NCBI GenBank assembly: GCA_937949615.1
Contig: CALEDQ010000032.1
Span: 1-64,000, forward strand
DNA: 64,000 bases
Direction: 5' to 3'
Source: an uncultured bacterium
GTDB taxonomy: Bacteria > Muiribacteriota > Ozemobacteria > Ozemobacterales > Ozemobacteraceae
Shown: one piece after another, positions 54,121 to 63,417 of the stretch
Layout: each line of letters begins with the position of its first letter
Numbering within the stretch: position 1 is the first letter of the stretch
The notes under the pieces: model-generated
The model's input: only the letters and a program-made list of their open reading frames with translations
Told to the model about the DNA's origin: nothing
Databases searched by the model: none
Translations under genes and position numbers: made by a program

Positions 54121-56211
54121 ATTAAAAAGGTTACGGTCAAAGCAAAAAAGCTGCTTCTTGACGACCACGTCGGCACAATCAGCGGTATCGGCCCGAAAAA
54201 GTCAGAAACCTTACAGAACGCCGGGTTTGGCTGCGTTTTTGACCTGCTGCGCATCTACCCGGTGCGCTATCAGGACCGTCGCCAGGCAGTTCCGATCGGT
54301 GCTCTGGCGCCACAGATGCAGGGGCTTTTAAAGGCGCGGCTCAGCTCGGTAAAGGCTTTTCACGCCCGGCGCGGCCTCACGGTCATCAACGCTGAATTCA
54401 CCGATCATACCGGAAAAATCGGCGCCAAATGGTTCAACAAGGTTTATCTTACCAGACAGCTGAAGCCTGGCAACGAATACTGGCTTTTCGGCTCTGCCAC
54501 AAGCATCAAAAACCAGCTGGTCCTGTCGAACCCCGAAATTGAACCGGTTGAAAATGAAGCCGTCGAAGTCACAAACAGAAGACTTACGCCGGTCTACCCG
54601 TCGAATTCACGACTGGCCGAGGCCCGCATATCACCTCTCTCTCTGCGCAAGCTTATCGACAACGTGCTCGATCAGGTCGACTGGGGAGCATCCTTTCCGC
54701 CGGCGGTGCAGGAGTCATCTTTCAGGGTCATAGCCGATGCTCTTGCCGACATTCACCGCCCCGAATCAGACGAAGAACTGAAAAAAGCGAAGCACACGCT
54801 GGCTTTCTTCGATCAGGTGCTTTTTCAGATGGGCGTTCTCAAAAGACGCGAAAATATCACCGGCTTTCTGACACTGCCTGATGCAATCAGACACGCACCA
54901 GCCGATTCTCCCTACCCCCTGCCCTTCGAGCTTACCAATGGCCAGAAACAGGCTCTTGGCGAAATCATCGCCGACCTCAAGCCAGGCAGTGACAGACCAC
55001 CAATGAATCGGCTGCTTCAGGGCGACGTCGGCTCAGGCAAAACTCTGGTGGCCTTTCTGGCAATGATCGACTCTGCCATTGAGCTTTACCCCGGTTCCCA
55101 GTGCGCTTTCATGGCGCCGACCGAAATTCTTGCCAGGCAGCATCTGCAGAATTTTGCCAGGTTTTTTCCACAGTTTGCCCGCCATGCCGTAATCATCACC
55201 GGCAGTATGAAAAATGCCGAGCGCCGGGCACTCAACGAAGCGGTAGCAACCGGGCAGGCACTGTTCATCTTTGGCACGCACGCCCTTTTTCAGGAACAGA
55301 CACAGTTCAACCGCCTGAACTTCTGCATCATCGATGAACAGCAGCGCTTTGGGGTAAACCATCGCCGCCAGCTGTTCAGAAAGGGTGAGAACCCGCACCA
55401 GCTATTGCTCTCGGCGACTCCGATTCCGCGAACCCTGTCGCTGACAATTTTCGGCGATATGGATACCAGTATCATCAACGAACTGCCGCCGGGTCGGCAA
55501 CCGGTTGCCACCAGAGTCGCAGCCGGCTTTCGTGAGGTGCTGCCTCTGGTTAAAAACACACTGGCAGCCGGCAACCAGATTTATGTCGTCTGCCCGCTGA
55601 TCGAAGCTTCTGATGTAAAAGACTGGGTTTCGGTCGAAAGCGCTGCCGACAACATCAGCGACCTGCTTCCTGACGCAAAAATCGCCTGCCTCACCGGTGC
55701 CCAGACCTGGGATGAAAAAGAAAACATTATGTACGAATTCAAGGCCGGTCGCATCGACATTGTCGTTGCGACCACCGTCGTCGAAGTAGGCGTCGATAAC
55801 CCGAACGCCACTTTGATGATCATCGAAAACGCTGACTGTTTTGGTCTGTCTCAGCTGCACCAGCTGCGCGGCCGCGTCGGGCGAGGATCTGATGCCTCGA
55901 CCTGCGTTCTCATTTCGCACGTGGCGGCAGAGTCTGAACGTCTGGCGGTTCTCGCTTCGACCAATGACGGCTTCGAACTGTCGCTCGAAGATCTCAAAAT
56001 GCGTGGCCCCGGCGATCTGGTCGGCACCAGACAGAGCGGACTGTCGCACCCGTGTTTTTCGCATCGTATTCCGCAGAAGCTGGTAGAAAATGCGAGAATC
56101 AGAGCCTATGAAATTCTTACCAGCGAGCCGGCCGAAATTCGTGACTGGTTCACCGGCCAGATGATAAAATCCTTTGGCGAAAGTTACAAAACCTTTATGG
56201 AAGGCGGATAA
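54121..56211 (+). CDS. recG: ATP-dependent DNA helicase RecG (apparent ATT start)
   Basis: A fork-reversal helicase of ~696 residues. The wedge/HhH start is GTISGIGPKKSETLQNAGFG, followed by Walker A GDVGSGKT, motif II IIDEQQRFGV, SATPIPRT, TVVEVGVDNPNA and QLRGRVGRG. The frame is open from 54085 but contains no ATG, GTG or TTG before 54262, and a start at 54262 would remove the conserved HhH. ATT 54121 is the best start: GAGGT (54107-54111) lies 9 nt upstream and the protein then has normal RecG length. A -1 frameshift or homopolymer indel at the six A around 54143-54148 is an alternative. rsmD follows after 1 bp. Confidence 0.85.
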   Translation: MKKVTVKAKKLLLDDHVGTISGIGPKKSETLQNAGFGCVFDLLRIYPVRYQDRRQAVPIGALAPQMQGLLKARLSSVKAFHARRGLTVINAEFTDHTGKIGAKWFNKVYLTRQLKPGNEYWLFGSATSIKNQLVLSNPEIEPVENEAVEVTNRRLTPVYPSNSRLAEARISPLSLRKLIDNVLDQVDWGASFPPAVQESSFRVIADALADIHRPESDEELKKAKHTLAFFDQVLFQMGVLKRRENITGFLTLPDAIRHAPADSPYPLPFELTNGQKQALGEIIADLKPGSDRPPMNRLLQGDVGSGKTLVAFLAMIDSAIELYPGSQCAFMAPTEILARQHLQNFARFFPQFARHAVIITGSMKNAERRALNEAVATGQALFIFGTHALFQEQTQFNRLNFCIIDEQQRFGVNHRRQLFRKGENPHQLLLSATPIPRTLSLTIFGDMDTSIINELPPGRQPVATRVAAGFREVLPLVKNTLAAGNQIYVVCPLIEASDVKDWVSVESAADNISDLLPDAKIACLTGAQTWDEKENIMYEFKAGRIDIVVATTVVEVGVDNPNATLMIIENADCFGLSQLHQLRGRVGRGSDASTCVLISHVAAESERLAVLASTNDGFELSLEDLKMRGPGDLVGTRQSGLSHPCFSHRIPQKLVENARIRAYEILTSEPAEIRDWFTGQMIKSFGESYKTFMEGG

Positions 56212-56212
56212 A

Positions 56213-56770
56213 ATGCGGATAATCACCGGTTCTGCCAAAGGCAGACGCCTCAAAATGCCTGGTGGCGGTAAGACCCGCCCGGCGATGGACAAAGTCAAAG
56301 GTTCGACTTTCAACATCATCGCCAATCTGGTAGACGATGCAAGATTTCTCGATCTATTTGCCGGTTCAGGCAATCTTGGCATCGAAGCCCTGAGTCGTGG
56401 CGGCAGCTATGCGGCCTTTGTCGATGCTTCACGCGAATGTACGCGCACGATCAGAGAAAATCTCGAAATAACCAGTCTTGCCGACAAGGGCGAAGTTTTC
56501 ACGATGGACTGCCTGAAGTTTCTACAGACGGTCGATCGACCGCCGTTTGATGTCGTTTTTATCGACCCGCCGTATCTCAAGGGTCTGCTCGACCCGCTGC
56601 TGCAATATATTCCGCAGTGCCCGATGTTCTCGCCAGACACTCTGTTCATCATCGAACGCCAGAAAAAAGACCTGCTCGGCCTCGAAAAAATGCCGGCCTA
56701 CCGGCTGCTCGATGAGCGGGTATTTGGCGACACGGTCATCACTTTCTTCAGACTGACCACCGCTTCATAA
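56213..56770 (+). CDS. rsmD: 16S rRNA (guanine966-N2)-methyltransferase RsmD
   Basis: A 185-residue SAM-dependent methyltransferase. RIITGSAKGRRLKMP and TRPAMDKVKGSTFNII are the family's N-terminal motifs. FLDLFAGSGNLGIEALSRG is the SAM-binding motif I and VFIDPPYLKG is the catalytic DPPY. The enzyme methylates G966 of 16S rRNA in the 30S head. ATG 56213 begins at the family start, with GGAAGG upstream, one nucleotide after recG; the longer frame inside recG is rejected. A bidirectional terminator follows. Confidence 0.94.
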   Translation: MRIITGSAKGRRLKMPGGGKTRPAMDKVKGSTFNIIANLVDDARFLDLFAGSGNLGIEALSRGGSYAAFVDASRECTRTIRENLEITSLADKGEVFTMDCLKFLQTVDRPPFDVVFIDPPYLKGLLDPLLQYIPQCPMFSPDTLFIIERQKKDLLGLEKMPAYRLLDERVFGDTVITFFRLTTAS

Positions 56771-56796
56771 AATTTTACCTGTCAGTATTCAGGGAT

Positions 56797-56832
56797 AAAA
56801 AAACTACCGCCCTTGCGGGCGGTAGTTTTTTT
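56797..56832 (+). terminator. Bidirectional rho-independent terminator
   Basis: A 9-bp stem, CTACCGCCC (56804-56812) with GGGCGGTAG (56817-56825), a 4-nt loop, seven A before it and seven T after it. It ends the recG-rsmD unit on the plus strand and the glycine-zipper gene on the minus strand. Confidence 0.93.
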
Positions 56833-56849
56833 ATGCTTTCAGCAGGGGG

Positions 56850-57713
56850 TTATTTGCTGCCAGACATGCGCAGGTTCTGATATTCGTTGTAAGCAGTGCG
56901 GTAGTCAGCGAGAGCACGCTTAACTTCTTCAGGATCTGCACCACCGCTGTTGGTAACCAGAGAGGTATACTTCTGGTAGGCAGCGATGTAGCGGTCGTGG
57001 GCGGCTTTGAGAGAATCGCTGGTAGTCGGAACACCAGTGACGGTTTCGGTAGTAGCAACCGGTGCCTGAGCAGTAGTATCGGGAGCGACAGTGACCGGAG
57101 CCGTATCAGATACGGTTACTGCATCGCCAGCGCCGATTGTGATTACTGCAGCGTCACCAACGCTGATCGGAGCATCCTGGTCGCCGGCCGGAACAACGCC
57201 GCCGCTCATTTCATAATCACCAGGAGTTACATAGATTTCGTCTGAGCCAGGAAGGACTTCGCTTGCGGGGCCGGAAGCACCTTTTTTAGCTTTAAATTTC
57301 TTGTAGAGGAAGTAACCGGCTACAGCTGCGCCAATGATGACCAGTGCCGGAATGAACAGAGGGCTGGCGAAGATACCGGCGATAAAACCACCGACAGCGC
57401 CAAGAGCCGAGGCAATTGCGCCACCGAAGGCTGCCAGAGCGCCAACAACGCCACCACCGACGGCTGCGACACCGCCAACCACGGCAGTACCAACACCGGC
57501 GATACCACCGGCAGCACCGATAGCACCACCAATGGCAGGAGCGGCCAGAGCGATACCAGCACCGGCTACAGCGCCAACACCAGCACCGATCAGAACGCTT
57601 TTCTTGTCAAGTGCGCCAAAGGCAGGAGCCGGATTGAATACGGTGAAGTCAACCAGCATGAGAAGCGAGAGAACAATGCAGAGTGTTACTCTTAATTCAT
57701 AGCGCCTTATCAT
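56850..57713 (-). CDS. Glycine-zipper membrane protein
   Basis: A 287-residue protein with a signal peptide (LCIVLSLLMLVDFTV, cleavage near PAFG-A). A long Gly/Ala/Val stretch (~40-110) has G-x-x-x-G patterns typical of glycine-zipper membrane segments. A TM helix follows (SPLFIPALVIIGAAVAGYFLY), then a Lys-rich stop, a Thr/Val-rich linker and a helical C-terminus (~230-285: YIAAYQKYTSLV, YRTAYNEYQNLRM). ATG 57713 is preferred over 57767 because AGGGGG lies 7 nt upstream. Function unknown. Confidence 0.75.
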   Translation of the reverse strand: MIRRYELRVTLCIVLSLLMLVDFTVFNPAPAFGALDKKSVLIGAGVGAVAGAGIALAAPAIGGAIGAAGGIAGVGTAVVGGVAAVGGGVVGALAAFGGAIASALGAVGGFIAGIFASPLFIPALVIIGAAVAGYFLYKKFKAKKGASGPASEVLPGSDEIYVTPGDYEMSGGVVPAGDQDAPISVGDAAVITIGAGDAVTVSDTAPVTVAPDTTAQAPVATTETVTGVPTTSDSLKAAHDRYIAAYQKYTSLVTNSGGADPEEVKRALADYRTAYNEYQNLRMSGSK

Positions 57714-57813
57714 AATCGAACCCCCTGTAATTAACGGAAAGTTGTGTACCTTCAGAATTACTTTCAAGTTTACTGATGGGTTGCCAAAGCGTCAAGGCAC
57801 CAGCAAAAAAAAA

Positions 57814-60000
57814 TTATTCCTGATTGCAAAGGTTTTGCAGCAGGCTTGCAAAAACGGTGTTGCGCATTTTGATACGGTTGTTGTTAACGGCCATGGCAAT
57901 GGCTTTGCGGCTACCGAGAAACACCATGGTCTTTCTCGCTCTGGTCAGTCCGGTATAGAGAAGATTGCGCTGCAGCATCATATAGTGCTGCGTTGAAGCT
58001 ACGAGAACCACTGCCGGATATTCGCTGCCCTGAGATTTATGGACAGTGACGGCATAGGCATGTGCCAGATCGATAAAATCTGCCGTCTGAAAAGCGATTT
58101 TTCCCTGGGGGAAATCAATGACCGCTTCCTGATCTTCCGGGTTGATCTCGGTGATTGTGCCGATATCGCCGTTGAAAACCTCGAGGTCGTAATTGTTGCG
58201 CAGTTGAATCACTTTGTCGCCCACCCTGAATACCCGGCTGAGGTGTTCGATTTCATTGCGCTCAGGTGCCGGCGGGTTGAGAATTTCCTGCAGAATTGCA
58301 TTAAGGCTGGTAGCCCCGAGTTTACCGCGGTTCATCGGCGTCAGAACCTGAATATCATTCACCGGATTATAATTGAATTTTGCCGGCAGGCTTTTCTGCA
58401 CAACATTTTTCAGCATGACGATAACCTTGTCAGGCTCTTCGGCCGCCACAAAATAACAGTCAGACTGGCTCTGGCCGTCGGGAACAAGCAGCTGCGGCAT
58501 CTGCCCGTTATTGATCAGGTGAGCATTTTTAACTATCTGTGAAGTTTCAGCCTGTCTGAATATTGCGTTGAGAACAACAACCGGCACCATGCCGGAGTTG
58601 ATAAGCTCATTCAAGACCAGACCTGGGCCAACCGAAGGCAACTGGTCAGCATCTCCGACGAGAACGAGAGTCGCGTGATCAGGAACTGCCTGCACCAGGC
58701 TGAAAAACAGGTTCATATCGATCATCGATGCCTCATCGACTACCAGAGTATCGCAATCGAGCGGCAGTTGCCGGTTTCGTCTGAAGCCCTTTTCCTGGGG
58801 AGAGTATTCGAGCAATCGGTGAATGGTCAGGGCGGCAAAGCCAGACACTTCGGCAAGGCGCTTCGCAGCCCGGCCAGTCGGGCTGGCGAGCAGAACGCGG
58901 TTGCCGAGGGCGCGATGAGCACTGACGACGGCCTTTAAAGTTGTGGTTTTGCCGGTACCGGGGCCGCCGGTTATGATGACAAAACCCTTTTTCAGCGAAG
59001 TTTCGACCGCAAGCTGCTGAATATCACTCAGTTTAAGCCCATGGGTCGCGACCGCCCGGTCGAGAGCCGCCATCAGTTTTTCTCTGGGAATCTCACGCTG
59101 CCGATCGACAAGCTTTTTTACGATGCGGGCGCTGCCCTCTTCGGCCCGGTAACTGGCGGGCAGATAAAAAAGCGACTGCATTCTGAATTCACGCATTAAC
59201 AGCTTCTTTTCGGCCACCAGTGAACTGACTGCGGCATCGAGATCGTCTTTCTGCCCTGGCCCGAGCATTTCTTCAGCCATTTTGTGCAGCTCTTCCTCTT
59301 TAAGAAAAAGATGGCCATCTTTGGTTATAGTGCTCATCAGATAGAGAATCGCCGCTTTGATGCGGCGCGGGTCGTTGCCGGTGATACCGAACTCCGCTGC
59401 GATGCTGTCAGCCTTTTTAAAACCCATACCCGGCACTTCATGGGCCAGAATATACGGGTTTTCAGAGACCCGGCGCACCGCCTCACGGTCATATTTTCTA
59501 TAAATTCGCGTGGCATAGGCCGGTGAAATACCGTGGCCCTGCAGAAAAATCATGATATCCTGAATAGAACGCTGCAGAAACCAGCCACTGGCAATCTTTT
59601 CAGCTTTTCCGGGCCCGATGCCTGGGCATTCTGCCAATTTTTCCGGGTTGTTTTCGATCACTTCAAGAGTATCGAGGCCGAAAGTTTCGACGAGGCGCCG
59701 CGCGGTAACGGGGCCGATTCCCTTGATCATGCCGGAACCGAGATATTTCTCGATGCCTTTGAGAGTCGCCGGTTTCAGCACTGTGAACTTCATTGCCTGA
59801 AACTGCATGCCGAAATTCGGGTGACAGGCCCAGGTTCCATAGACCCTGACCTCTTCGCCCGGCTGAATTATGCCAAAATTGCCAACCACGGTAACCCCGT
59901 GCGGGTATTGTCGCCCCGAGGCCTTGAGCACGTAATAACCGGTCTGCTCGTTGCAGAAAGTTATTCGATCGATTGTTACCGTAATACATTCGTTTTCCAC
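57814..60000 (-). CDS. recD2: RecD2-type ATP-dependent DNA helicase
   Basis: A 728-residue SF1B helicase. An N-terminal OB-like domain and HhH (IKGIGPVTARRL, CPGIGPGKAEKI) are followed by Walker A GGPGTGKTTTLKAV, motif II LVVDEASMIDM, LVGDADQLPSVGPG and the C-terminal AYAVTVHKSQGSEYP and LYTGLTRARK. This matches RecD2, which acts without RecBC in DNA repair. It starts with GTG at 60000, and TATAAC lies 6 nt upstream, so it is probably leaderless. It is divergent from the MG2-like gene. Confidence 0.94.
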   Translation of the reverse strand: MENECITVTIDRITFCNEQTGYYVLKASGRQYPHGVTVVGNFGIIQPGEEVRVYGTWACHPNFGMQFQAMKFTVLKPATLKGIEKYLGSGMIKGIGPVTARRLVETFGLDTLEVIENNPEKLAECPGIGPGKAEKIASGWFLQRSIQDIMIFLQGHGISPAYATRIYRKYDREAVRRVSENPYILAHEVPGMGFKKADSIAAEFGITGNDPRRIKAAILYLMSTITKDGHLFLKEEELHKMAEEMLGPGQKDDLDAAVSSLVAEKKLLMREFRMQSLFYLPASYRAEEGSARIVKKLVDRQREIPREKLMAALDRAVATHGLKLSDIQQLAVETSLKKGFVIITGGPGTGKTTTLKAVVSAHRALGNRVLLASPTGRAAKRLAEVSGFAALTIHRLLEYSPQEKGFRRNRQLPLDCDTLVVDEASMIDMNLFFSLVQAVPDHATLVLVGDADQLPSVGPGLVLNELINSGMVPVVVLNAIFRQAETSQIVKNAHLINNGQMPQLLVPDGQSQSDCYFVAAEEPDKVIVMLKNVVQKSLPAKFNYNPVNDIQVLTPMNRGKLGATSLNAILQEILNPPAPERNEIEHLSRVFRVGDKVIQLRNNYDLEVFNGDIGTITEINPEDQEAVIDFPQGKIAFQTADFIDLAHAYAVTVHKSQGSEYPAVVLVASTQHYMMLQRNLLYTGLTRARKTMVFLGSRKAIAMAVNNNRIKMRNTVFASLLQNLCNQE

Positions 60001-60006
60001 GCGTCA

Positions 60007-60035
60007 GTTATAACATTATTTGCCGCGATATTGAA
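60007..60035 (-). promoter_or_regulatory. Candidate promoter of recD2
   Basis: On the minus strand TATAAC (60007-60012) ends 6 nt before GTG 60000. The -35 candidate TTCAAT (60030-60035), 17 bp upstream, is weak. Confidence 0.4.
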
Positions 60036-60077
60036 GGCTTTCAGGCAAACTCATTCACGTCGAACCGCGGCCGGTGT

Positions 60078-60107
60078 TTGACAATTGCAGGCTTATAATG
60101 CTAATTT
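60078..60107 (+). promoter_or_regulatory. Sigma70-like promoter of the MG2-like gene, predicted leaderless
   Basis: A perfect TTGACA (60078-60083), an 18-bp spacer and TAATTT (60102-60107). Seven nt separate the -10 box from ATG 60115. Confidence 0.55.
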
Positions 60108-60114
60108 GCCGGCC

Positions 60115-62112
60115 ATGCGCAAATTTTTACCTTTGATTCTGCTGACAGCGATAATTGTGGGACTGGCTGTTTTTATACAGCGCCCAGCTCTGCCCCCATT
60201 GCCCGAAAATCTGTTTCTCACGCTTTCGACAGACGGACCGCTGCAGCCAGGGCACCCTCAAGAACTGCTGCTGCATGCCTTCAGTCGCCAGCAGGAGCGA
60301 CTAACCAGGGAAACAGCTCTCAGACTTTCTGCTTCAATAAGCCAGAGTGCCTCTGATACTGCACAGTTCCCGCTGGAAAACATAACTTTTGCCCAGCATC
60401 GCGATGGGTCATACCGAGGTCTGCTCAAGCTTCCCGCAAACATGCAGGGCACTTTGACCATTGCGATTTTTCCAACCGGATATCCGGAAAAAGAGCTTAT
60501 GCGAAGCAGTATCACCTGCAGCAACAGCCCCGGGCTGCTGATACTGCCGCCAACAGCACCAGTTCATCCCGGAAACTGGCTCAGTTTCAGAATTGCGCTG
60601 ATCAATCGCAAGTCCGGCAAAGGTATTTTCAAAGCTCCGGTCAGGGTTAAAATGAAAACGCCGGCCGGGCACGATACCGTCAACCGTGTCGTGGTTACTG
60701 ATCTGCATGGAACATGCCTTTTCACCACCCACCTGCACAACAGCTCTGCTTATGGTATTCACGACTTCGAATTTTCAACCGCAAATACGGTTCAATCGCT
60801 GCCGATGCCGGTTCTGCCGCAACCCGACAAGTTCGTGATTGCACAAAAGCTTATTAAGAATGAACCTGGCCTGTTATCTTCTATTTCTTCGGTATTTCTT
60901 AACAATCTGACCCTTGCAAGTCCGCCAATTCATATTCTTAAATATGGCAATACCGCGTCAGAAACTGCTGGCGGGCTTCTTGACGAATTCAAGGTAGAAA
61001 GCGATCAGGCTTTCATCAACTATGACTGCACCGGTTCAGATTATCGGCATGTCGAAGTATGGCAGAACGGTCACCTGATCTACAGCAGCGATCTGCAGCT
61101 TGAATCCGGCAGAATATCGGTGCCGTTTCCCCACCCGCCCGAGCCGTCTCAGCCACTTTTCACAAAAATATGGGAAATACGCGGTAATACCCTGAAAGTT
61201 CAGGAAAAATCGGCGCTGCCGCCCGGCCGCAAACCGTCGCCGATCCTTTCGTTCCTGAAAGACGCGGCAGAGTATCTGCAGGACACCGACCATTTTGCGC
61301 TTGCCTCGATGTTTTTTACCAGCCCCGGTTTTATGGCGGTGAACCAACCAAATAAATGTTTATCGCTCACTTCCGAGAATACGCCGCAGCTGATTCCGAC
61401 CCAGCAGGGACTCCCCCTGCAACCGGCCAATCCCGAGCGTTTTTTCACCGCATCAGAAACATCGGGCCGTTCATTTAAAAGATTTTTTCTTGTCGATGAT
61501 GAACTGGCTCTTGGGCGCTACCGGTTTTCCGGCCTCAGAATCTGGCTTTATCCGCCACGGTTCTTCACCAGTCTGATAGCATCATTTCGCAATCAACCCG
61601 CAAACGTTGACTTTCTGATCGGCGAAGCCGAATGCCGGGCTCTGCGCTTCGTCTTTCTCAGCATTGCCGATCAGCCAGCCGAGCTTGAAAAAATGGAAGG
61701 AATTCTGGCAGTTCTCGCTGAACTGAATGATTATGCCGAAGCACACCCCGAACGGGCTGCCAACTGGCGACCAGGTCTCAGGCGGGCGGTGGACAGGCTG
61801 GCGAAACTTATTCACACCCCGGTATCCATAAGGCCGGCATCCAATGCTTCAGCCCCCGAAGAGAGCAGATTCGGCCCTTTCGCTCCGGTACAGCCTTTTG
61901 AGATAACTCTCGATAAGCTTTATCAGGCATTGAAGCCTGGCGGAAAAGTGACTCTCAAAACCGGCGAACGCGGAATCCCGCTTACCCTGAGCGGTGATTC
62001 AGTCACTTTTCGCAGCCGCTCCCTTCCGGGTCTTAACAATCGCCCAGACCATCTGATCAACGCAAGAACCGAGCCGGTTATTGTCGAACTTGATTTTTCA
62101 GAATCAGAGTAA
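60115..62112 (+). CDS. Secreted protein with an MG2-like domain
   Basis: A 665-residue protein with a signal/anchor helix (FLPLILLTAIIVGLAVFI). The region ~140-225 (PGNWLSFRIALINRKSGKGI, VKMKTPAGHDTVNRVVVTD, YGIHDFEFS) follows the pattern of alpha-2-macroglobulin MG2 domains. A second beta-rich part follows, and a helical region at ~480-590. No thioester (CxEQ) is seen and the protein is far shorter than a full macroglobulin. The open frame reaches 60085; ATG 60115 fits both the signal peptide and the promoter. Function unknown. Confidence 0.65.
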   Translation: MRKFLPLILLTAIIVGLAVFIQRPALPPLPENLFLTLSTDGPLQPGHPQELLLHAFSRQQERLTRETALRLSASISQSASDTAQFPLENITFAQHRDGSYRGLLKLPANMQGTLTIAIFPTGYPEKELMRSSITCSNSPGLLILPPTAPVHPGNWLSFRIALINRKSGKGIFKAPVRVKMKTPAGHDTVNRVVVTDLHGTCLFTTHLHNSSAYGIHDFEFSTANTVQSLPMPVLPQPDKFVIAQKLIKNEPGLLSSISSVFLNNLTLASPPIHILKYGNTASETAGGLLDEFKVESDQAFINYDCTGSDYRHVEVWQNGHLIYSSDLQLESGRISVPFPHPPEPSQPLFTKIWEIRGNTLKVQEKSALPPGRKPSPILSFLKDAAEYLQDTDHFALASMFFTSPGFMAVNQPNKCLSLTSENTPQLIPTQQGLPLQPANPERFFTASETSGRSFKRFFLVDDELALGRYRFSGLRIWLYPPRFFTSLIASFRNQPANVDFLIGEAECRALRFVFLSIADQPAELEKMEGILAVLAELNDYAEAHPERAANWRPGLRRAVDRLAKLIHTPVSIRPASNASAPEESRFGPFAPVQPFEITLDKLYQALKPGGKVTLKTGERGIPLTLSGDSVTFRSRSLPGLNNRPDHLINARTEPVIVELDFSESE

Positions 62113-62131
62113 ATACTTAATAATACTCTGT

Positions 62132-62171
62132 CATACCCAGCATTGAATTGCCAGCAAGGGTATGCTAAAAT
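62132..62171 (+). promoter_or_regulatory. moeA promoter with flanking inverted repeat
   Basis: TTGAAT (62143-62148), a 17-bp spacer and TAAAAT (62166-62171), 6 nt before ATG 62178, again predict a leaderless mRNA. Perfect 7-bp inverted repeats CATACCC (62132-62138) and GGGTATG (62158-62164) flank the -35 box and may be an operator. Confidence 0.6.
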
Positions 62172-62177
62172 TCAGTT

Positions 62178-63416
62178 ATGAATACAATTACAATGCAGCC
62201 GGTCAAATACGAAACCGCTCTGAATCTGGTTCTGCAAAATTCTGAAAGAATCAGAACCGGATCTGAGTTCATCAATCTCAGTGAATCATGCGGCCGGGTT
62301 CTGGCTCAGAATGTGATTTCTGATCTTAATCTGCCAGCGGCTGACTGTTCTGCCATGGATGGTTTCTGCCTCAAAGCAGCCAGCCTCAAGGGAGCCAGCG
62401 CTGCCAGTCCGATAAATCTGCCGGTTGTATCTGGCATCGACGCTGGTCATACTATCAGCGAACTGCCTGAAGGCTGTTGCGCCTACATCGCCACCGGTGG
62501 CACTCTCCCACCGGGCGCAGACACCGTGGTGCGGGTCGAAGACACCAGAACCGCCACTGATGGGCTGAATGTCAGTTTCCACGCTGAATACCCTCAGGGC
62601 AATTACGTAAGACGCGAGGCGTCAGAACTGAGCCGTGGCGACCTGATGCTGCAGGCACCCATGCTGATCACGCCACAGGCAGCCGGGCGCATTGCCTCTG
62701 CCGGTCTAACCTGTATTGCCGTCAGGAAAAAGCCAACCGTCGCGATTTTGATTTCTGGCGACGAGGTTCTGATGCCATTTGAACTGCCACACCCCTGGCA
62801 GGTTCGCAATTCAAATTCAACCATGCTGATCATGCAGGCCGAAGAGGCCGGTGCGCGGGCATTCGACTTCGGCATCGCCCGCGACCGCGGCACCAGCGCC
62901 CGTGATCTTTTTCTCAAGGCTGTTGAAGCTGCCGATATCGTTGTTACCAGCGGTGGCATATCAATGGGAAGGCATGACCCATTCAAAGCGGTTCTTAGCG
63001 AACTGGCAATCAAACCAGTATTTTATGGTGTCGAGATCAAACCCGGCAAGCCGATGTTTTTCGGTTTTTATAATGAAAAAGCAATTTTCGCACTGCCTGG
63101 CAATCAGGTTTCAACATCGGTTACCTTCGAACTTTTCGTCAGACCCTTTATCAAAAAGGTTCTCGGGGCCCAACCAGAGCGTCTGACTCTCGATCTTGAA
63201 CTAGCCGAAACCAGTTTAAATAAAGAGCAGCGTGATTTTTTCAAAAGGGGCACCCTGATTTCTCAGCCTGATAGGACCTTTGTAAGACCGTTGCCAACTC
63301 AGGAATCTCATATGCTGACGAGTTTATCGGGCGCTGATGTTCTCTTTCTGCACCCGGCAGGCACTGAAAAGCTCGAAGTCGGTGAAAAAGTTCGCTGTTT
63401 CTATCTGAAAGGCTAA
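62178..63416 (+). CDS. moeA: Molybdopterin molybdenumtransferase MoeA
   Basis: A 412-residue enzyme that inserts molybdate into adenylylated molybdopterin. ADCSAMDGFCL, YIATGGTLPPGADTVVRVED, ILISGDEV, VVTSGGISMGRHD and EIKPGKP...FALPGN are all family motifs; the C-terminal domain IV is present. No other Mo-cofactor gene lies in the window. It has its own promoter, and the partial gene downstream begins 1 nt after its stop. Confidence 0.95.
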   Translation: MNTITMQPVKYETALNLVLQNSERIRTGSEFINLSESCGRVLAQNVISDLNLPAADCSAMDGFCLKAASLKGASAASPINLPVVSGIDAGHTISELPEGCCAYIATGGTLPPGADTVVRVEDTRTATDGLNVSFHAEYPQGNYVRREASELSRGDLMLQAPMLITPQAAGRIASAGLTCIAVRKKPTVAILISGDEVLMPFELPHPWQVRNSNSTMLIMQAEEAGARAFDFGIARDRGTSARDLFLKAVEAADIVVTSGGISMGRHDPFKAVLSELAIKPVFYGVEIKPGKPMFFGFYNEKAIFALPGNQVSTSVTFELFVRPFIKKVLGAQPERLTLDLELAETSLNKEQRDFFKRGTLISQPDRTFVRPLPTQESHMLTSLSGADVLFLHPAGTEKLEVGEKVRCFYLKG

Positions 63417-63417
63417 T

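Noticed and set aside
54071..54331. 86-codon frame possibly joined to recG by a programmed -1 frameshift at six A
   Set aside because: The zero-frame codons at the slip site do not make a proper X-XXY-YYZ heptamer, and the peptide is not RecG-like; the ATT start is simpler.
55402..56382. 326-codon open frame on the minus strand
   Set aside because: It is antisense to recG and rsmD, which are both certain.
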